In this document: in pieces, positions 22,772 to 31,347 of the stretch
Layout: the number at the start of each line of letters is the position of its first letter
How positions within the stretch are numbered: the first letter of the stretch is position 1
NCBI GenBank assembly: GCA_017556805.1
Contig: JAFYMC010000018.1
Span: forward strand, 113,866 to 177,865
DNA length: 64,000 bases
Origin: Lachnospiraceae bacterium
GTDB lineage: Bacteria; Bacillota; Clostridia; Lachnospirales; Lachnospiraceae
Reading direction: 5' to 3'
Notes under the pieces: generated by a model
What the model saw: the letters and a program-made list of their open reading frames with translations, nothing else
Told to the model about the DNA's origin: nothing
Databases searched by the model: none
Program-made: the position numbers and the translations under genes

Positions 22772-23018
22772 TCCGACTATTCTTTCATCTTCCTCCCATA
22801 GTCGGGTCCGTTTTCCTCTTCCTTCCCGACTATTTCTCTATTTTTTCAATTTAGTCGGGACTCCTCCTCTCTTTTATCCCGACTCCTCATCCCTTTTTCT
22901 CTTTTAGTCGGGGCGTCCTCTCAAATTTCACCCGACTGCTTCTTCCTTTTCAACATCTAGTCGGGTTATTCTCCTACAAATCACCCGACCATATTTCAAT
23001 GTCTCCATTTTAGTCGGG
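22772..23018. repeat. 53-bp-period array of alternately inverted TAGTCGGG / CCCGACT sites
   Basis: TAGTCGGG occurs at 22799, 22852, 22905, 22958 and 23011, exactly 53 bp apart. The inverted site (C)CCGACT occurs at 22772 (TCCGACT), 22825, 22878, 22931 and 22984 (CCCGACC), again exactly 53 bp apart. Spacers alternate strictly between 20 and 18 nt. The nine spacers share no sequence but are about 80% pyrimidine on the plus strand, with only five G in 174 nt. On the minus strand each unit reads CCCGACTA-N20-AGTCGGG-N18, so a transcript could form five 7- to 8-bp hairpins with purine-rich loops. It lies between the metG terminator and the sigma factor at 22662. Confidence 0.95.
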
Positions 23019-23111
23019 ATTCCATACCGCAAAAGCCATAAAAAAGTCATATTCTTCTCTCACTTAACTTAACAGTCCTACAAAACAGGCAATATCCACC
23101 ATTTCTACGCC

Positions 23112-23140
23112 AAAAACCGCCTCCGGTTTCCCGGAAGCGG
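23112..23140 (-). terminator. Terminator of metG
   Basis: CCGCCTCCGG / CCGGAAGCGG arms with one mismatch and a 4-nt loop; on the minus strand TTTTTGG follows. It lies 23 bp beyond the metG stop and separates it from the periodic array. Confidence 0.92.
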
Positions 23141-23162
23141 CCTAAATTCATTCCTATTTCTC

Positions 23163-25244
23163 TTACTTCTCCGCAAGCTCTGCCAACTGGCTCTCATGAC
23201 GAAGGAAGAAGTCGAACCGCGGCGGTAAGAACTTGGTCTCACCGGTCGGATTTGCCAGTACATCCTTCATGTCTGCAAATGCGTAGTTCCAGTCGTATAC
23301 CTTTTCGGACAAACCTACATACTCACGTACCGTCTCGCAACCGGTCGGTGCAATCGGGTGAAGGAGTAACAATGCAGTCTTGATACCGTAGAAGCAGTCT
23401 GTAAGAAGCTGGTCGCGAAGTGCTTCGCCGCCTTCTTCCTCTGCCTTCTTAATGTTGTTTGCATAATGCTTGTTCAGCAAACGGATATAATCATCCAACA
23501 CATAGGTAATGCGGTGGAAATCATGGTTGTACATATGACGCTCGTACTCAAGGATAGCTTCTTCGGAAGCCGCCTTAATCTTCTCATCCACAACGCCCAT
23601 CGGAATCACGGAATTGTTGTACTTCTGTACCGTATACAGACAGGAACGTACGATACGGTTGAATACGTTGGTCAGAAGATTACCTTCCTTTAATACCGGG
23701 TCCACACCCTCACGCTCATTCTCCGGCAGATAAATCTGCGGCTTGAAGCTGGAGCTCTTGGTGGAAAGACCAAGGCTTAAGAAGTGCATACGAAGCTGCT
23801 CCGGCGTATAGAACGCCAACAAATCCTTTGCCATCGGCGGCTTGATTTCGGAGCTGGAGCTTGCCTTCTTTTCCATGAACAGAATATGGCGGTTTGCAAT
23901 AATCTGCGGAAGCTTCTTATAGTCAATTTTCACCGGCTTGCCTGCCTCTGCGTCTGCTGCCGCAAACATAGCCATTTCGGCAATACCGTAGAAATAAATA
24001 TTGTCTTCACCGATAAACTGGTACACCTGGGAATCTTCACCCATCCACCATTCCTTCCATTCGGACGGGTTCTTGCCGCGCTCCTCAAGGCATGTCTTCG
24101 TAAAGGAAATCGGTGCCCATAAAGACTCCGGCCATACCCAGAAGGTCAAATCCTTATTACCCTCGCACTCCGGCACCGGCACACCCCATTCGATGTTACC
24201 GGACAAACGGAACGGAACCAAGGTCTTACCGGTACGGCAATTGATATTACGCTCCGCCAATGCCGCTCTCGCCTTGTCACGATCATCCAATGATGCGAAT
24301 ACAAAAGTGACCGACGGCTTCTTTTCCTCGGCAATCACTTCATGTGCCGGGAAAGCCGCAGTCAGCTCCGCAAGACCCGCTTCGTAAGCTGCATCGAACA
24401 CATCCTTATCCGGTGCTCCCTCGCCCGTGTAGGTCTTCGGGTTTACCGCAATGAGCTTCTTCTGCACGTAGATAACCGGCTTCTTTAAAAACTCTTCGAT
24501 GGTATTTAAAATATACTTACGAGTATTGGTATTCGCACGTACCTCGTTGATATACTCCTGCATTTCGTCGGTAAAGTTCTCCAAGGAGAAGTACCAGTTC
24601 TTTACCTCGATAATCTCCGGGGTCTTACCGGACAGCATGCTCTTCGGCTCGATTAACTCCGACGGCATATACTGATGTCCCAGGTCACACTCGTCCGCAT
24701 AACCCTTTTCGGAACAACAGCCCTCAATCGGACACTTACCTACCACCTGTCTGCCGTTTAAGAGTACCTTAAACTCCGGGTCGTAGAACTGCGGGGTGGA
24801 CATCATCTTTAACTGTCCTCTTTCGTACAGAGCCTCGAACAGCTCCTTAGAAGACTCTACATGATGCTCGGCACCGCGATATAATGCGGATGCACCGTAG
24901 TAATCCGGATAAATCTCATAGGCATGTAAGGTGTCCTTCTGAATCTTGTGATTCTTTTCCACGTAATCATGAATGGTCATGTCTGCCGGAATCACACCGC
25001 TCTCCTGCTGCTTACGGAAGCCCTCCAAAATCGGAGAACCGTAGCAGTCGGTACCGGATACGAAAATAACATTTTCTGCGCCGATACGGTCACGCATAAA
25101 ACGCGCGAAAGTATCTGCGTGTACAAATAAGCCACCCACATGACCGAAATGCAGCTCCTTGTTGCCGTACGGCATACCGGAGGTAATCACTGCTTTCTTC
25201 GGAAACACCGGACGTCCTTCCGGCTTTCTGAACTCTTTTCCCAT
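23163..25244 (-). CDS. metG: Methionyl-tRNA synthetase, divergent form lacking KMSKS
   Basis: 693 residues from MGKEFRKPEGRP, ATG preceded by AAAGGCGGAACT. Class I signature 'SGMPYGNKELHFGHVGG' (HIGH as HFGH) is near residue 25. A Cys-rich insert ('CPIEGCCSEKGYADECDLGH') marks the zinc region, followed by an additional segment of about 100 residues (about 240-345). 'IEWGVPVPECEGNKDLTFWVWPESLWAP' and 'EDNIYFYGIAEMAMF' are MetRS-like. Where KMSKS is expected, the sequence reads 'FMEKKASSSSEIKPPMAKDLL', so the catalytic second Lys is Ser. The anticodon-binding helical domain follows, and there is no C-terminal dimerisation domain. It is probably a functional lineage variant or a MetRS-like paralogue. 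Confidence 0.82.
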   Translation of the reverse strand: MGKEFRKPEGRPVFPKKAVITSGMPYGNKELHFGHVGGLFVHADTFARFMRDRIGAENVIFVSGTDCYGSPILEGFRKQQESGVIPADMTIHDYVEKNHKIQKDTLHAYEIYPDYYGASALYRGAEHHVESSKELFEALYERGQLKMMSTPQFYDPEFKVLLNGRQVVGKCPIEGCCSEKGYADECDLGHQYMPSELIEPKSMLSGKTPEIIEVKNWYFSLENFTDEMQEYINEVRANTNTRKYILNTIEEFLKKPVIYVQKKLIAVNPKTYTGEGAPDKDVFDAAYEAGLAELTAAFPAHEVIAEEKKPSVTFVFASLDDRDKARAALAERNINCRTGKTLVPFRLSGNIEWGVPVPECEGNKDLTFWVWPESLWAPISFTKTCLEERGKNPSEWKEWWMGEDSQVYQFIGEDNIYFYGIAEMAMFAAADAEAGKPVKIDYKKLPQIIANRHILFMEKKASSSSEIKPPMAKDLLAFYTPEQLRMHFLSLGLSTKSSSFKPQIYLPENEREGVDPVLKEGNLLTNVFNRIVRSCLYTVQKYNNSVIPMGVVDEKIKAASEEAILEYERHMYNHDFHRITYVLDDYIRLLNKHYANNIKKAEEEGGEALRDQLLTDCFYGIKTALLLLHPIAPTGCETVREYVGLSEKVYDWNYAFADMKDVLANPTGETKFLPPRFDFFLRHESQLAELAEK

Positions 25245-25265
25245 AGTTCCGCCTTTCTTCCTACC

Positions 25266-25454
25266 GCACTTCCTTGTGAAGTTTTCTAATTGCGTTGCGT
25301 TAATGAAAAATTCTACGGAAACCCGCTCTCGCTCATGCACCGACGTAGCAGGCACTAAGCTCGAAAGGACCTCGCTAAGTGCTGACGTCGGCTTATGGTT
25401 TCCTTAAGATTTTTTCATTTCCGCACCGCAAAGATTGCTTCCGAAAGGAAGTGC
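25266..25454. repeat. 189-bp imperfect palindrome between leuS and metG
   Basis: The two halves are related as inverted arms over about 85-95 bp. Matching blocks, from outside in: GCACTTCCTT, then TTGCG-TGCG, AATGAAAAA-TCT, GGAAACC, CCGACGT, GCA, CACT-AGC. The centre is near 25365. The element fills most of the 322-bp gap upstream of metG. It could fold into one very long hairpin in the leader, or be a miniature inverted-repeat transposable element. No T-box core sequence is present. Confidence 0.8.
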
Positions 25455-25566
25455 TGGTTTAAGTCAATTTGAAAAAGTCTATTTTCCGGCAACTGTCTGT
25501 GAATCCAAAAAGATTTCAGATTAGCCGGTTGTTATTTGACGTCTATCGTCTAAATATAACTTAGAT

Positions 25567-27990
25567 TTATTTTACTACGATGTTGTAGAGTCTACCCTTG
25601 ACATACAACTCTTTTACAATGTTCTTTCCGTCAAGGAGTGCAGCGATTGCTTCATCGGCGTGTACCTGTGCCTTTACAGCAGCTTCGTCTGCTTCTGCCG
25701 CTACCATGAGTTTTGCTTTTACCTTACCGTTCATTTGTACGGCGATTTCGATTTCGTCTTCCTTGATTGCTGCTTCGTCGTAGGTCGGCCATGTCTCGTA
25801 AGCGATGGTGTTGTCATGACCTAAGATGCTCCAAAGTTCCTCGCCTGCGTGCGGGCAGATACAGGAGAACATCTTAATGAAGCCTTCTGCGTATTCCTTC
25901 GGACACTTGCCTGCCTTGTATGCCGCATTCATAAAAATCATCATCTGGCTGATTGCGGTGTTGAAGCCCAGCACCTCAAAGTCGGAGGTTACCTTCTTTA
26001 CGGTCTGGTGATATACCTTAGTCAAGGTGCCGTCGTTGTCCTCGGTCAGGTTCGCTGCATCGGTGAAGAAGTTCCATACGCGAACGATGAATCTTCTTGC
26101 GCCCTCTACGCCCTGCTGGCTCCACGGCTTGGAAACCTCCAGCGGTCCCATGAACATCTCGTATAAACGAAGGGTATCCGCACCGTAATCTCTTACGATA
26201 TCACTCGGATTTACTACGAATTCCGGGAATCTCTTACCCATCTTAATACCGTTGGAACCTAAAATCATACCCTGGTGAACCAGCTTCTTGAACGGCTCCT
26301 TTACCGGGGATAAGCCCTTATCGTACAGGTAACGGTTCCAGATACGGGAGTACATCAGGTGTCCTACCGTATGCTCCGGTCCGCCGATGTATAAGTCAAC
26401 CGGCATCCAGTGCTTTAATAATTCATAATTTGCAAATTCCTTGTCATTATCCGGATCGATGTAACGAAGGAAATACCAACTGGAACCTGCACTACCCGGC
26501 ATGGTAGAGGTCTCACGGGTACCCTTTACACCGTTTGCATCGTACTGTTTCCACTCGGTTGCGTTCTCAAGCGGTGCCTTACCGTTCTTTCCCTTGTAAT
26601 CGGAAAGCTCCGGAAGGATTAACGGAAGCTCTGCATCGTCCAATACGTGGATATTTCCGTCTTCCATATAAACAACCGGAACCGGCTCGCCCCAGTAACG
26701 CTGTCTTGCGAAAATCCACTCACGGAAGTGGTAATTTACCTTTCTTCTGGCAACGCCCATTGCCTCTAACTTCTTTGTAATGGCTTCCTTTGCGTCCTCA
26801 ACCACATAGCCTGTGAACTCCTCGGAATTCATAAGCTTGCAGCCCTTACCAAGGTAATCGTACTTTTCAAACGCCTTCTCGGAAACATCGCCGCCGTCAA
26901 TAACCTGAATCATCGGGATATTATGAACAATAGCATACTCGAAGTCACGCTGGTCGTGGGACGGAACCGCCATAACCGCACCGGTACCGTAGTTCGCAAG
27001 TACGAAATCACCGATAAAAAGCGGTACTTCCTTACCGTTTACCGGATTGATGGCAGAAATGCCCTTTAACGGACAGCCGGACTTGGTCTTGTTCAGCTCC
27101 GTTCTGTCCATATCATTCTTCTTTAAGGTCTCTGCGATATACGCCTCTACCTCTTCCTTATTCTCGATACGCGGCATCAAATCCTTTACAATCTGTCCGT
27201 CCGGAGCAAGTACCATAAAGGTAATACCGTAAATCGTCTCGATACAGGTGGTATAAATAGAGAAGCTTCCGCCGCCTACAATCTGAAAATCCACCTCAAC
27301 ACCTTCGGAACGTCCGATCCAGTGGCGCTGCATTTCCTTCGTAGACTCCGGCCAGTCAATCTCGTTTAATCCCTCCAATAACTTATCCGCAAAAGCAACC
27401 TGGTCGATAACCCACTGCTTCATGTTCTTACGAACCACCGGATAACCGCCACGCTCGGACTTACCGTCAATAACCTCATCGTTGGAAAGAACGGTACCAA
27501 GCTCCTCACACCAGTTTACCGGCATGTCGATGTACTTTGCGTAGCCGTCCAAATATAACTGCTTAAAAATCCACTGGGTCCACTTATAGAACTTCGGGTC
27601 ACTGGTCGCTAACATCTTCGTCCAGTCATAGTCAAAACCAAGCTCCTTTAACTGCTTGGAGAAGGTCTCGATATTCTGCTCCGTAAAGCCGTTCGGATGG
27701 TTACCGGTGCTTACCGCATACTGCTCTGCCGGAAGACCGAAGGAATCGTATCCCATCGGATGCAAAACATTGTAGCCCTGCATACGCTTCATACGGGACA
27801 TAATGTCCGTAGCGGTATAGCCCTCCGGATGACCTGCATGAAGGCCTACACCGGACGGATACGGGAACATATCCAAAGCATAATACTTCGGCTTGCTAAA
27901 ATCCCAAACATCGGTTTTAAAGGTCTGATTCTCTTCCCAGTACGCCTGCCATTTCTTCTCAATGACACTAGGATTGTACGTTTTTTCCAT
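25567..27990 (-). CDS. leuS: Leucyl-tRNA synthetase
   Basis: 807 residues, full length, ATG after AAAGGAGTTTTTTATT. It charges tRNA(Leu) in the cytoplasm and edits mischarged products. HIGH region is 'MFPYPSGVGLHAGHPEGYTATDIMSRMKRM' near residue 40. The CP1 editing domain includes 'GTGAVMAVPSHDQRDFEYA' with the conserved Asp. The KMSKS loop reads 'GSNGIKMGKRFPEFVVNPSDIV', so KMSKS has become KMGKR, keeping both Lys. 'YIGGPEHTVGHLMYSRIWNRYL' and the anticodon-binding domain follow. It is controlled by a leucine T-box (28010-28277). Confidence 0.97.
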   Translation of the reverse strand: MEKTYNPSVIEKKWQAYWEENQTFKTDVWDFSKPKYYALDMFPYPSGVGLHAGHPEGYTATDIMSRMKRMQGYNVLHPMGYDSFGLPAEQYAVSTGNHPNGFTEQNIETFSKQLKELGFDYDWTKMLATSDPKFYKWTQWIFKQLYLDGYAKYIDMPVNWCEELGTVLSNDEVIDGKSERGGYPVVRKNMKQWVIDQVAFADKLLEGLNEIDWPESTKEMQRHWIGRSEGVEVDFQIVGGGSFSIYTTCIETIYGITFMVLAPDGQIVKDLMPRIENKEEVEAYIAETLKKNDMDRTELNKTKSGCPLKGISAINPVNGKEVPLFIGDFVLANYGTGAVMAVPSHDQRDFEYAIVHNIPMIQVIDGGDVSEKAFEKYDYLGKGCKLMNSEEFTGYVVEDAKEAITKKLEAMGVARRKVNYHFREWIFARQRYWGEPVPVVYMEDGNIHVLDDAELPLILPELSDYKGKNGKAPLENATEWKQYDANGVKGTRETSTMPGSAGSSWYFLRYIDPDNDKEFANYELLKHWMPVDLYIGGPEHTVGHLMYSRIWNRYLYDKGLSPVKEPFKKLVHQGMILGSNGIKMGKRFPEFVVNPSDIVRDYGADTLRLYEMFMGPLEVSKPWSQQGVEGARRFIVRVWNFFTDAANLTEDNDGTLTKVYHQTVKKVTSDFEVLGFNTAISQMMIFMNAAYKAGKCPKEYAEGFIKMFSCICPHAGEELWSILGHDNTIAYETWPTYDEAAIKEDEIEIAVQMNGKVKAKLMVAAEADEAAVKAQVHADEAIAALLDGKNIVKELYVKGRLYNIVVK

Positions 27991-28009
27991 AATAAAAAAC
28001 TCCTTTCAG

Positions 28010-28277
28010 ATAAATAAACGAAAGGCTCTCGCCTCTCAAAAGAGACGAAAGCCTGATCTTCCGCGGTACCACTCTCATTCAAAGGCTTAAGCCTCTGCAC
28101 TTTTCATCCGTTAACGGTGATGAACCGCTGTCCCCTACACAAAACCACAACGTATGTGCCCCTTCAGCGACAAAGCTCCAAGGTCTGTTCCATACATTCC
28201 GTTACCGTCTCGCACCACCCGGCGGCTCTCTGAAAACAAAACTGCATGTACTATTCCTTTTCCCAGCATTTCACATA
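28010..28277 (-). promoter_or_regulatory. T-box leader of leuS
   Basis: The T-box core GTGGTACCGCGG lies on the minus strand at 28061-28072. Downstream is an attenuator hairpin at 28022-28054 (AGGCTTTCGTCTC / GAGGCGAGAGCCT) followed by TTTCGTTTATTT, 20 bp before the leuS ribosome binding site. Uncharged tRNA(Leu) binding would stabilise the antiterminator. Stem I occupies the sequence up to about 28270; the specifier codon was not resolved by eye. Confidence 0.93.
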
Positions 28278-28283
28278 TTTCTT

Positions 28284-28311
28284 ACTATATCAGAAAATCG
28301 GGATTTGTCAA
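28284..28311 (-). promoter_or_regulatory. Promoter of leuS
   Basis: TTGACA (28306-28311), 16-bp spacer, TATAGT (28284-28289) on the minus strand, just upstream of the T-box leader. Confidence 0.8.
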
Positions 28312-28342
28312 GGGTTTTAACAACGAAACTCTCTTACAATCC

Positions 28343-29194
28343 TCACATTCCGCCTTCACAGCTCCACTTCTTCCCTATCTTACAAATCACTACAACCGCT
28401 CCTACCGCAACTGCCGTCAAAATACCGTAAATCAGAACATACGCCGTTCCCTGGGAAATCAAATTGCCGAGATACGGTGTTGCCAGTCCGTTTATCACCG
28501 GAGATACGAAGTCCACAAAGAAATGTGCCACAAAGGCAATTCCTACACCTACGAGTGCTTTCTTCTTATAGACCATATAGCACACCAGTAAACTCATGGC
28601 CGTATGGAACAACACACATAGAATCCGCTCATAGCCCGCCAGATAAAATGCATATGCCGGAGTATCTACCAACGCCGCCTTTATCTGATACAGCTGTTCA
28701 TTCAATGCCCCCTCGGCACCCAACGATATCATCGTCGGATCATACAGCGCATCAAAGGCCCCACTATTTATCATAACCGCATACAGCAGATTATTGACAT
28801 AGGTCATTCCGATTAAAATCATTGCCTCGATTCCGCCGTGTCCCAGGCCCGCTGCCACACCCTGTTGGTAGTTCATGTTCTTCTGCAGAAGCTTCGCCAC
28901 CGCAAACCGTGCCACCACCTCAAACAACGCCGCCGTCAACGCCAGAAGCAGGCAATACACAAGGTAGTGATTCTCCGCAAAACTTTGGAACCACGGAAAC
29001 GCTCCCAGCACACTTAACACCGGAATCCGAATCAAAACCTGCAGGACAAAGAAACCGGCTGCTCCCAGTAACCAAGCCTTCCACACGCCCTTGCCCTTAT
29101 TCTTAACACTATACACAATCGCCGCGACAATCGGGCCTATCAGTGTAACGATAAGTGTTTCAATAATACCAATCATAGCACCTGTACTTACCAT
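28343..29194 (-). CDS. YhfC-family intramembrane metalloprotease-like protein
   Basis: 283 residues from MVSTGAMIGII; this ATG has ATAGGAGGATAACT before it, while the longer reading to 29251 enters the upstream gene. About eight membrane helices. Conserved polar positions in helices match the YhfC family, a branch of CPBP-like glutamic intramembrane proteases: 'ALFEVVARFAVAKLL' (E, R), 'GVAAGLGHGGIEAMILIG' (H, E) and 'VAHFFVDFVSP' (H, D). The substrate is unknown. It is last in the GntR-led operon. Confidence 0.85.
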   Translation of the reverse strand: MVSTGAMIGIIETLIVTLIGPIVAAIVYSVKNKGKGVWKAWLLGAAGFFVLQVLIRIPVLSVLGAFPWFQSFAENHYLVYCLLLALTAALFEVVARFAVAKLLQKNMNYQQGVAAGLGHGGIEAMILIGMTYVNNLLYAVMINSGAFDALYDPTMISLGAEGALNEQLYQIKAALVDTPAYAFYLAGYERILCVLFHTAMSLLVCYMVYKKKALVGVGIAFVAHFFVDFVSPVINGLATPYLGNLISQGTAYVLIYGILTAVAVGAVVVICKIGKKWSCEGGM

Positions 29195-29247
29195 AGTTAT
29201 CCTCCTATCTGCCATTAAAACTTGTATATTACAAATCGGTTCAACCA

Positions 29248-30693
29248 TCACTGCTCTTTCTCTGTCTGTGCCTTCAACCGATCATATACCGAAAGCATCG
29301 TCTCACTATCCGTCACGGAAAACCCGAACCATTTTCCGTTCTGCCGTTTCGCCAAAATAAAATACTCCGCATCCCTGTCCATCATAGCCTTCCCGTTTCC
29401 GTATCCCTTAAAATAAAAATCTCCCATAGCAAAACGGTCCGTACCGGTTCCCCACACTCTGGAACTCTCCGGTCGCTCCGGTAACAGATATACCTCTGTC
29501 ACCTCATCAAAGGGAAGTGTTTCTTTGTAATACAAACATCCCTGCAGTTCCAGACTATCCACTCCCACCTGCATCTTCATCGTTCCGAAGTCAATAGGAA
29601 GCATTGCAATTCCGAGTCCGATACACAGAATAAATGTCCCGATTAATATCCATTTTGTAGCCGGTCCCCATTTAGTTGCCATATTAGTGGAGATTCCCAA
29701 ACTCCGGTTTTCCACAAAGGTATTGGTGTCCCCCGGATTATAATAATAACCGTTTTTCCAGTATACATCCTCGTCCTCCGCATAGGAAAAATCAGCGGCT
29801 GCCGCCAATTCCTTCTTTGCCTGTTTCACCTTGCCGGCAGCCACAAAAAATACAATTAAAAACAGAATAATCGACAACGCAGAACAAACAATAAGTCCTG
29901 TCATAAGTCCTGTCACATTTTCCTTTCCTGCCGCCACACTTGTCATATACAAGTGTAGCAACAACGTAGTAATAAACTGAAATCCACAAAGCAACGAAGC
30001 TTCCCATATCACACAGCCGGTCCATGCTCTTTTTGATACACGGTTTAACGCATAGTTCAAGTCGGAATCCTCGCTATATACCTTTAACTTCCCGTGCGCC
30101 ATCCGATGATACATATAACAGAAAAACAGAAAGGCAAGCACATTAAATAGCAATGAGATTAACAATACCTTGTATTCCGCAGCGCAATAAAACCACCAGA
30201 CAAAGGAGCCGATACAAATCCATACCGGAACCGCCAGCCAGATTTCCGACACCGGCATGGTCTTTTTCATACGGCTTACTACCGTATCCACCTCCAAGAC
30301 TGTTTTTTTCACGGGTGTTTGCCAGCCTTTATTCAGCTTTAAATCATACATACGATTTGCGTATTTCTTTATTATCTTAAAGTCACACCAGATAAGTGCG
30401 GTACACCATAATGTCATATAAATTATGGATAGGGAAAGCTCCCCTTTTCGAAGAAGCGGTAACAAAAAGAATACACCGGTAGCAACAAACATCACAGCCA
30501 TCATAACCCAAACTTCTTTTTTTAACCCTTTTACCACCTGTACTACATCTACATCTTCCCTTTGCTCTCCCCGAATCGTCATGAAAATCAAATACTCCGA
30601 TTTCTTTCTTGTAATAAAATAGAGATCAAACAACAGACAAAGCTGAACAAACCACAGGGTAGACGCATAACTGAACGCAAGTAAAAAATCCAT
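29248..30693 (-). CDS. Large membrane protein with DUF5808 segment and C-terminal PH-like domain
   Basis: 481 residues from MDFLLAFSYASTL, with AATAGGAGGTGACGGGT before the ATG. About eight membrane helices between residues 1 and 290. Then a short soluble motif 'DEDVYWKNGYYYNPGDTNTFVENRSLGISTNMATKWG' (about 305-340) matches DUF5808, followed by another helix and a C-terminal domain that looks PH-like ('LPFDEVTEVYLLPERP'). Together with a GntR/YtrA regulator this recalls operons for cell-envelope functions. No enzymatic motif is seen. Confidence 0.75.
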   Translation of the reverse strand: MDFLLAFSYASTLWFVQLCLLFDLYFITRKKSEYLIFMTIRGEQREDVDVVQVVKGLKKEVWVMMAVMFVATGVFFLLPLLRKGELSLSIIYMTLWCTALIWCDFKIIKKYANRMYDLKLNKGWQTPVKKTVLEVDTVVSRMKKTMPVSEIWLAVPVWICIGSFVWWFYCAAEYKVLLISLLFNVLAFLFFCYMYHRMAHGKLKVYSEDSDLNYALNRVSKRAWTGCVIWEASLLCGFQFITTLLLHLYMTSVAAGKENVTGLMTGLIVCSALSIILFLIVFFVAAGKVKQAKKELAAAADFSYAEDEDVYWKNGYYYNPGDTNTFVENRSLGISTNMATKWGPATKWILIGTFILCIGLGIAMLPIDFGTMKMQVGVDSLELQGCLYYKETLPFDEVTEVYLLPERPESSRVWGTGTDRFAMGDFYFKGYGNGKAMMDRDAEYFILAKRQNGKWFGFSVTDSETMLSVYDRLKAQTEKEQ

Positions 30694-30721
30694 ACCCGTC
30701 ACCTCCTATTGTACATTATCG

Positions 30722-31114
30722 TTACACAAGCTCCGCTTTCGGCGCACCCATTCCGGCATACACCTTCTCGCAAAGCTCCATAAACTCACTCTTTTCCAAG
30801 CCCCGGACCGTAGCCTCCGCAATCAAAAGCAAAAGCTCCTCCTCCGCCTTTTCCCGGAACACACCGAACTTATCCTTCTGGGGATTGATTCTGGCGCCGT
30901 GTCTGCGGTCAATCTCGATAAAGCCCTCGCTCTTTAATATCCCATAAGCCTTATTCACCGTCATGGTATTGACGCCCAAATCCTCCGCCATCTGACGTAC
31001 CGTCGGAAGTCCTTCTCCCGGCGCAAGTTCTCCTTTGCCTATACCGACTACCACCGCATTCCGCAGTTGTACATAAATCGGTACTTCACTTGCCATATCT
31101 AACCTAATAATCAT
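30722..31114 (-). CDS. GntR family transcriptional regulator, YtrA subfamily
   Basis: 130 residues. The winged HTH of the GntR family is 'PIYVQLRNAVVVGIGKGELAPGEGLPTVRQMAEDLGVNTMTVNKAYGILKSEGFIEIDRRHGARIN' (about residues 10-76). A short helical tail follows instead of a ligand-binding domain, which is the YtrA type. It is the first gene of the operon with the DUF5808 protein and YhfC. A palindromic operator overlaps its -10 box, suggesting autoregulation. Confidence 0.93.
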   Translation of the reverse strand: MIIRLDMASEVPIYVQLRNAVVVGIGKGELAPGEGLPTVRQMAEDLGVNTMTVNKAYGILKSEGFIEIDRRHGARINPQKDKFGVFREKAEEELLLLIAEATVRGLEKSEFMELCEKVYAGMGAPKAELV

Positions 31115-31212
31115 CGGTCCGCGCTCCTTTCCGTTCTTTCACGATTCCGGCAAACCATCCCAACGTTTTTTACCGATTCCTAATGATTCTATATCAATTA
31201 TTTTTTGTCTTG

Positions 31213-31253
31213 TTTGTATTAGTTATTATAATACAAATTCCAATTATTGTCAA
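31213..31253 (-). promoter_or_regulatory. gntR promoter with overlapping palindromic operator
   Basis: TTGACA (31248-31253), 17-bp spacer, TATAAT (31225-31230) on the minus strand, a full consensus. Perfect 9-bp arms TTTGTATTA (31213-31221) and TAATACAAA (31229-31237) with a 7-bp gap cover the -10 box. The position and symmetry fit autoregulation by the GntR protein. Confidence 0.8.
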
Positions 31254-31347
31254 CACACCGTCATTAGGACTATTGTCCTATATGATTCTTTCTGCATAAT
31301 ACTGTAAACTATAAGGCGTATAATCTTTATAAAGGGGACATTTTACT

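Noticed and set aside
22772-23018. CRISPR array
   Set aside because: The repeated element is only 7-8 bp and appears in alternating orientation; CRISPR repeats are longer, in one orientation, and separated by spacers without a strand-wide pyrimidine bias. No cas genes are present.
25245-25566. T-box or SAM riboswitch before metG
   Set aside because: No GTGGTACCGCGG-like core and no SAM-aptamer motifs were found; the space is taken by the long palindrome.
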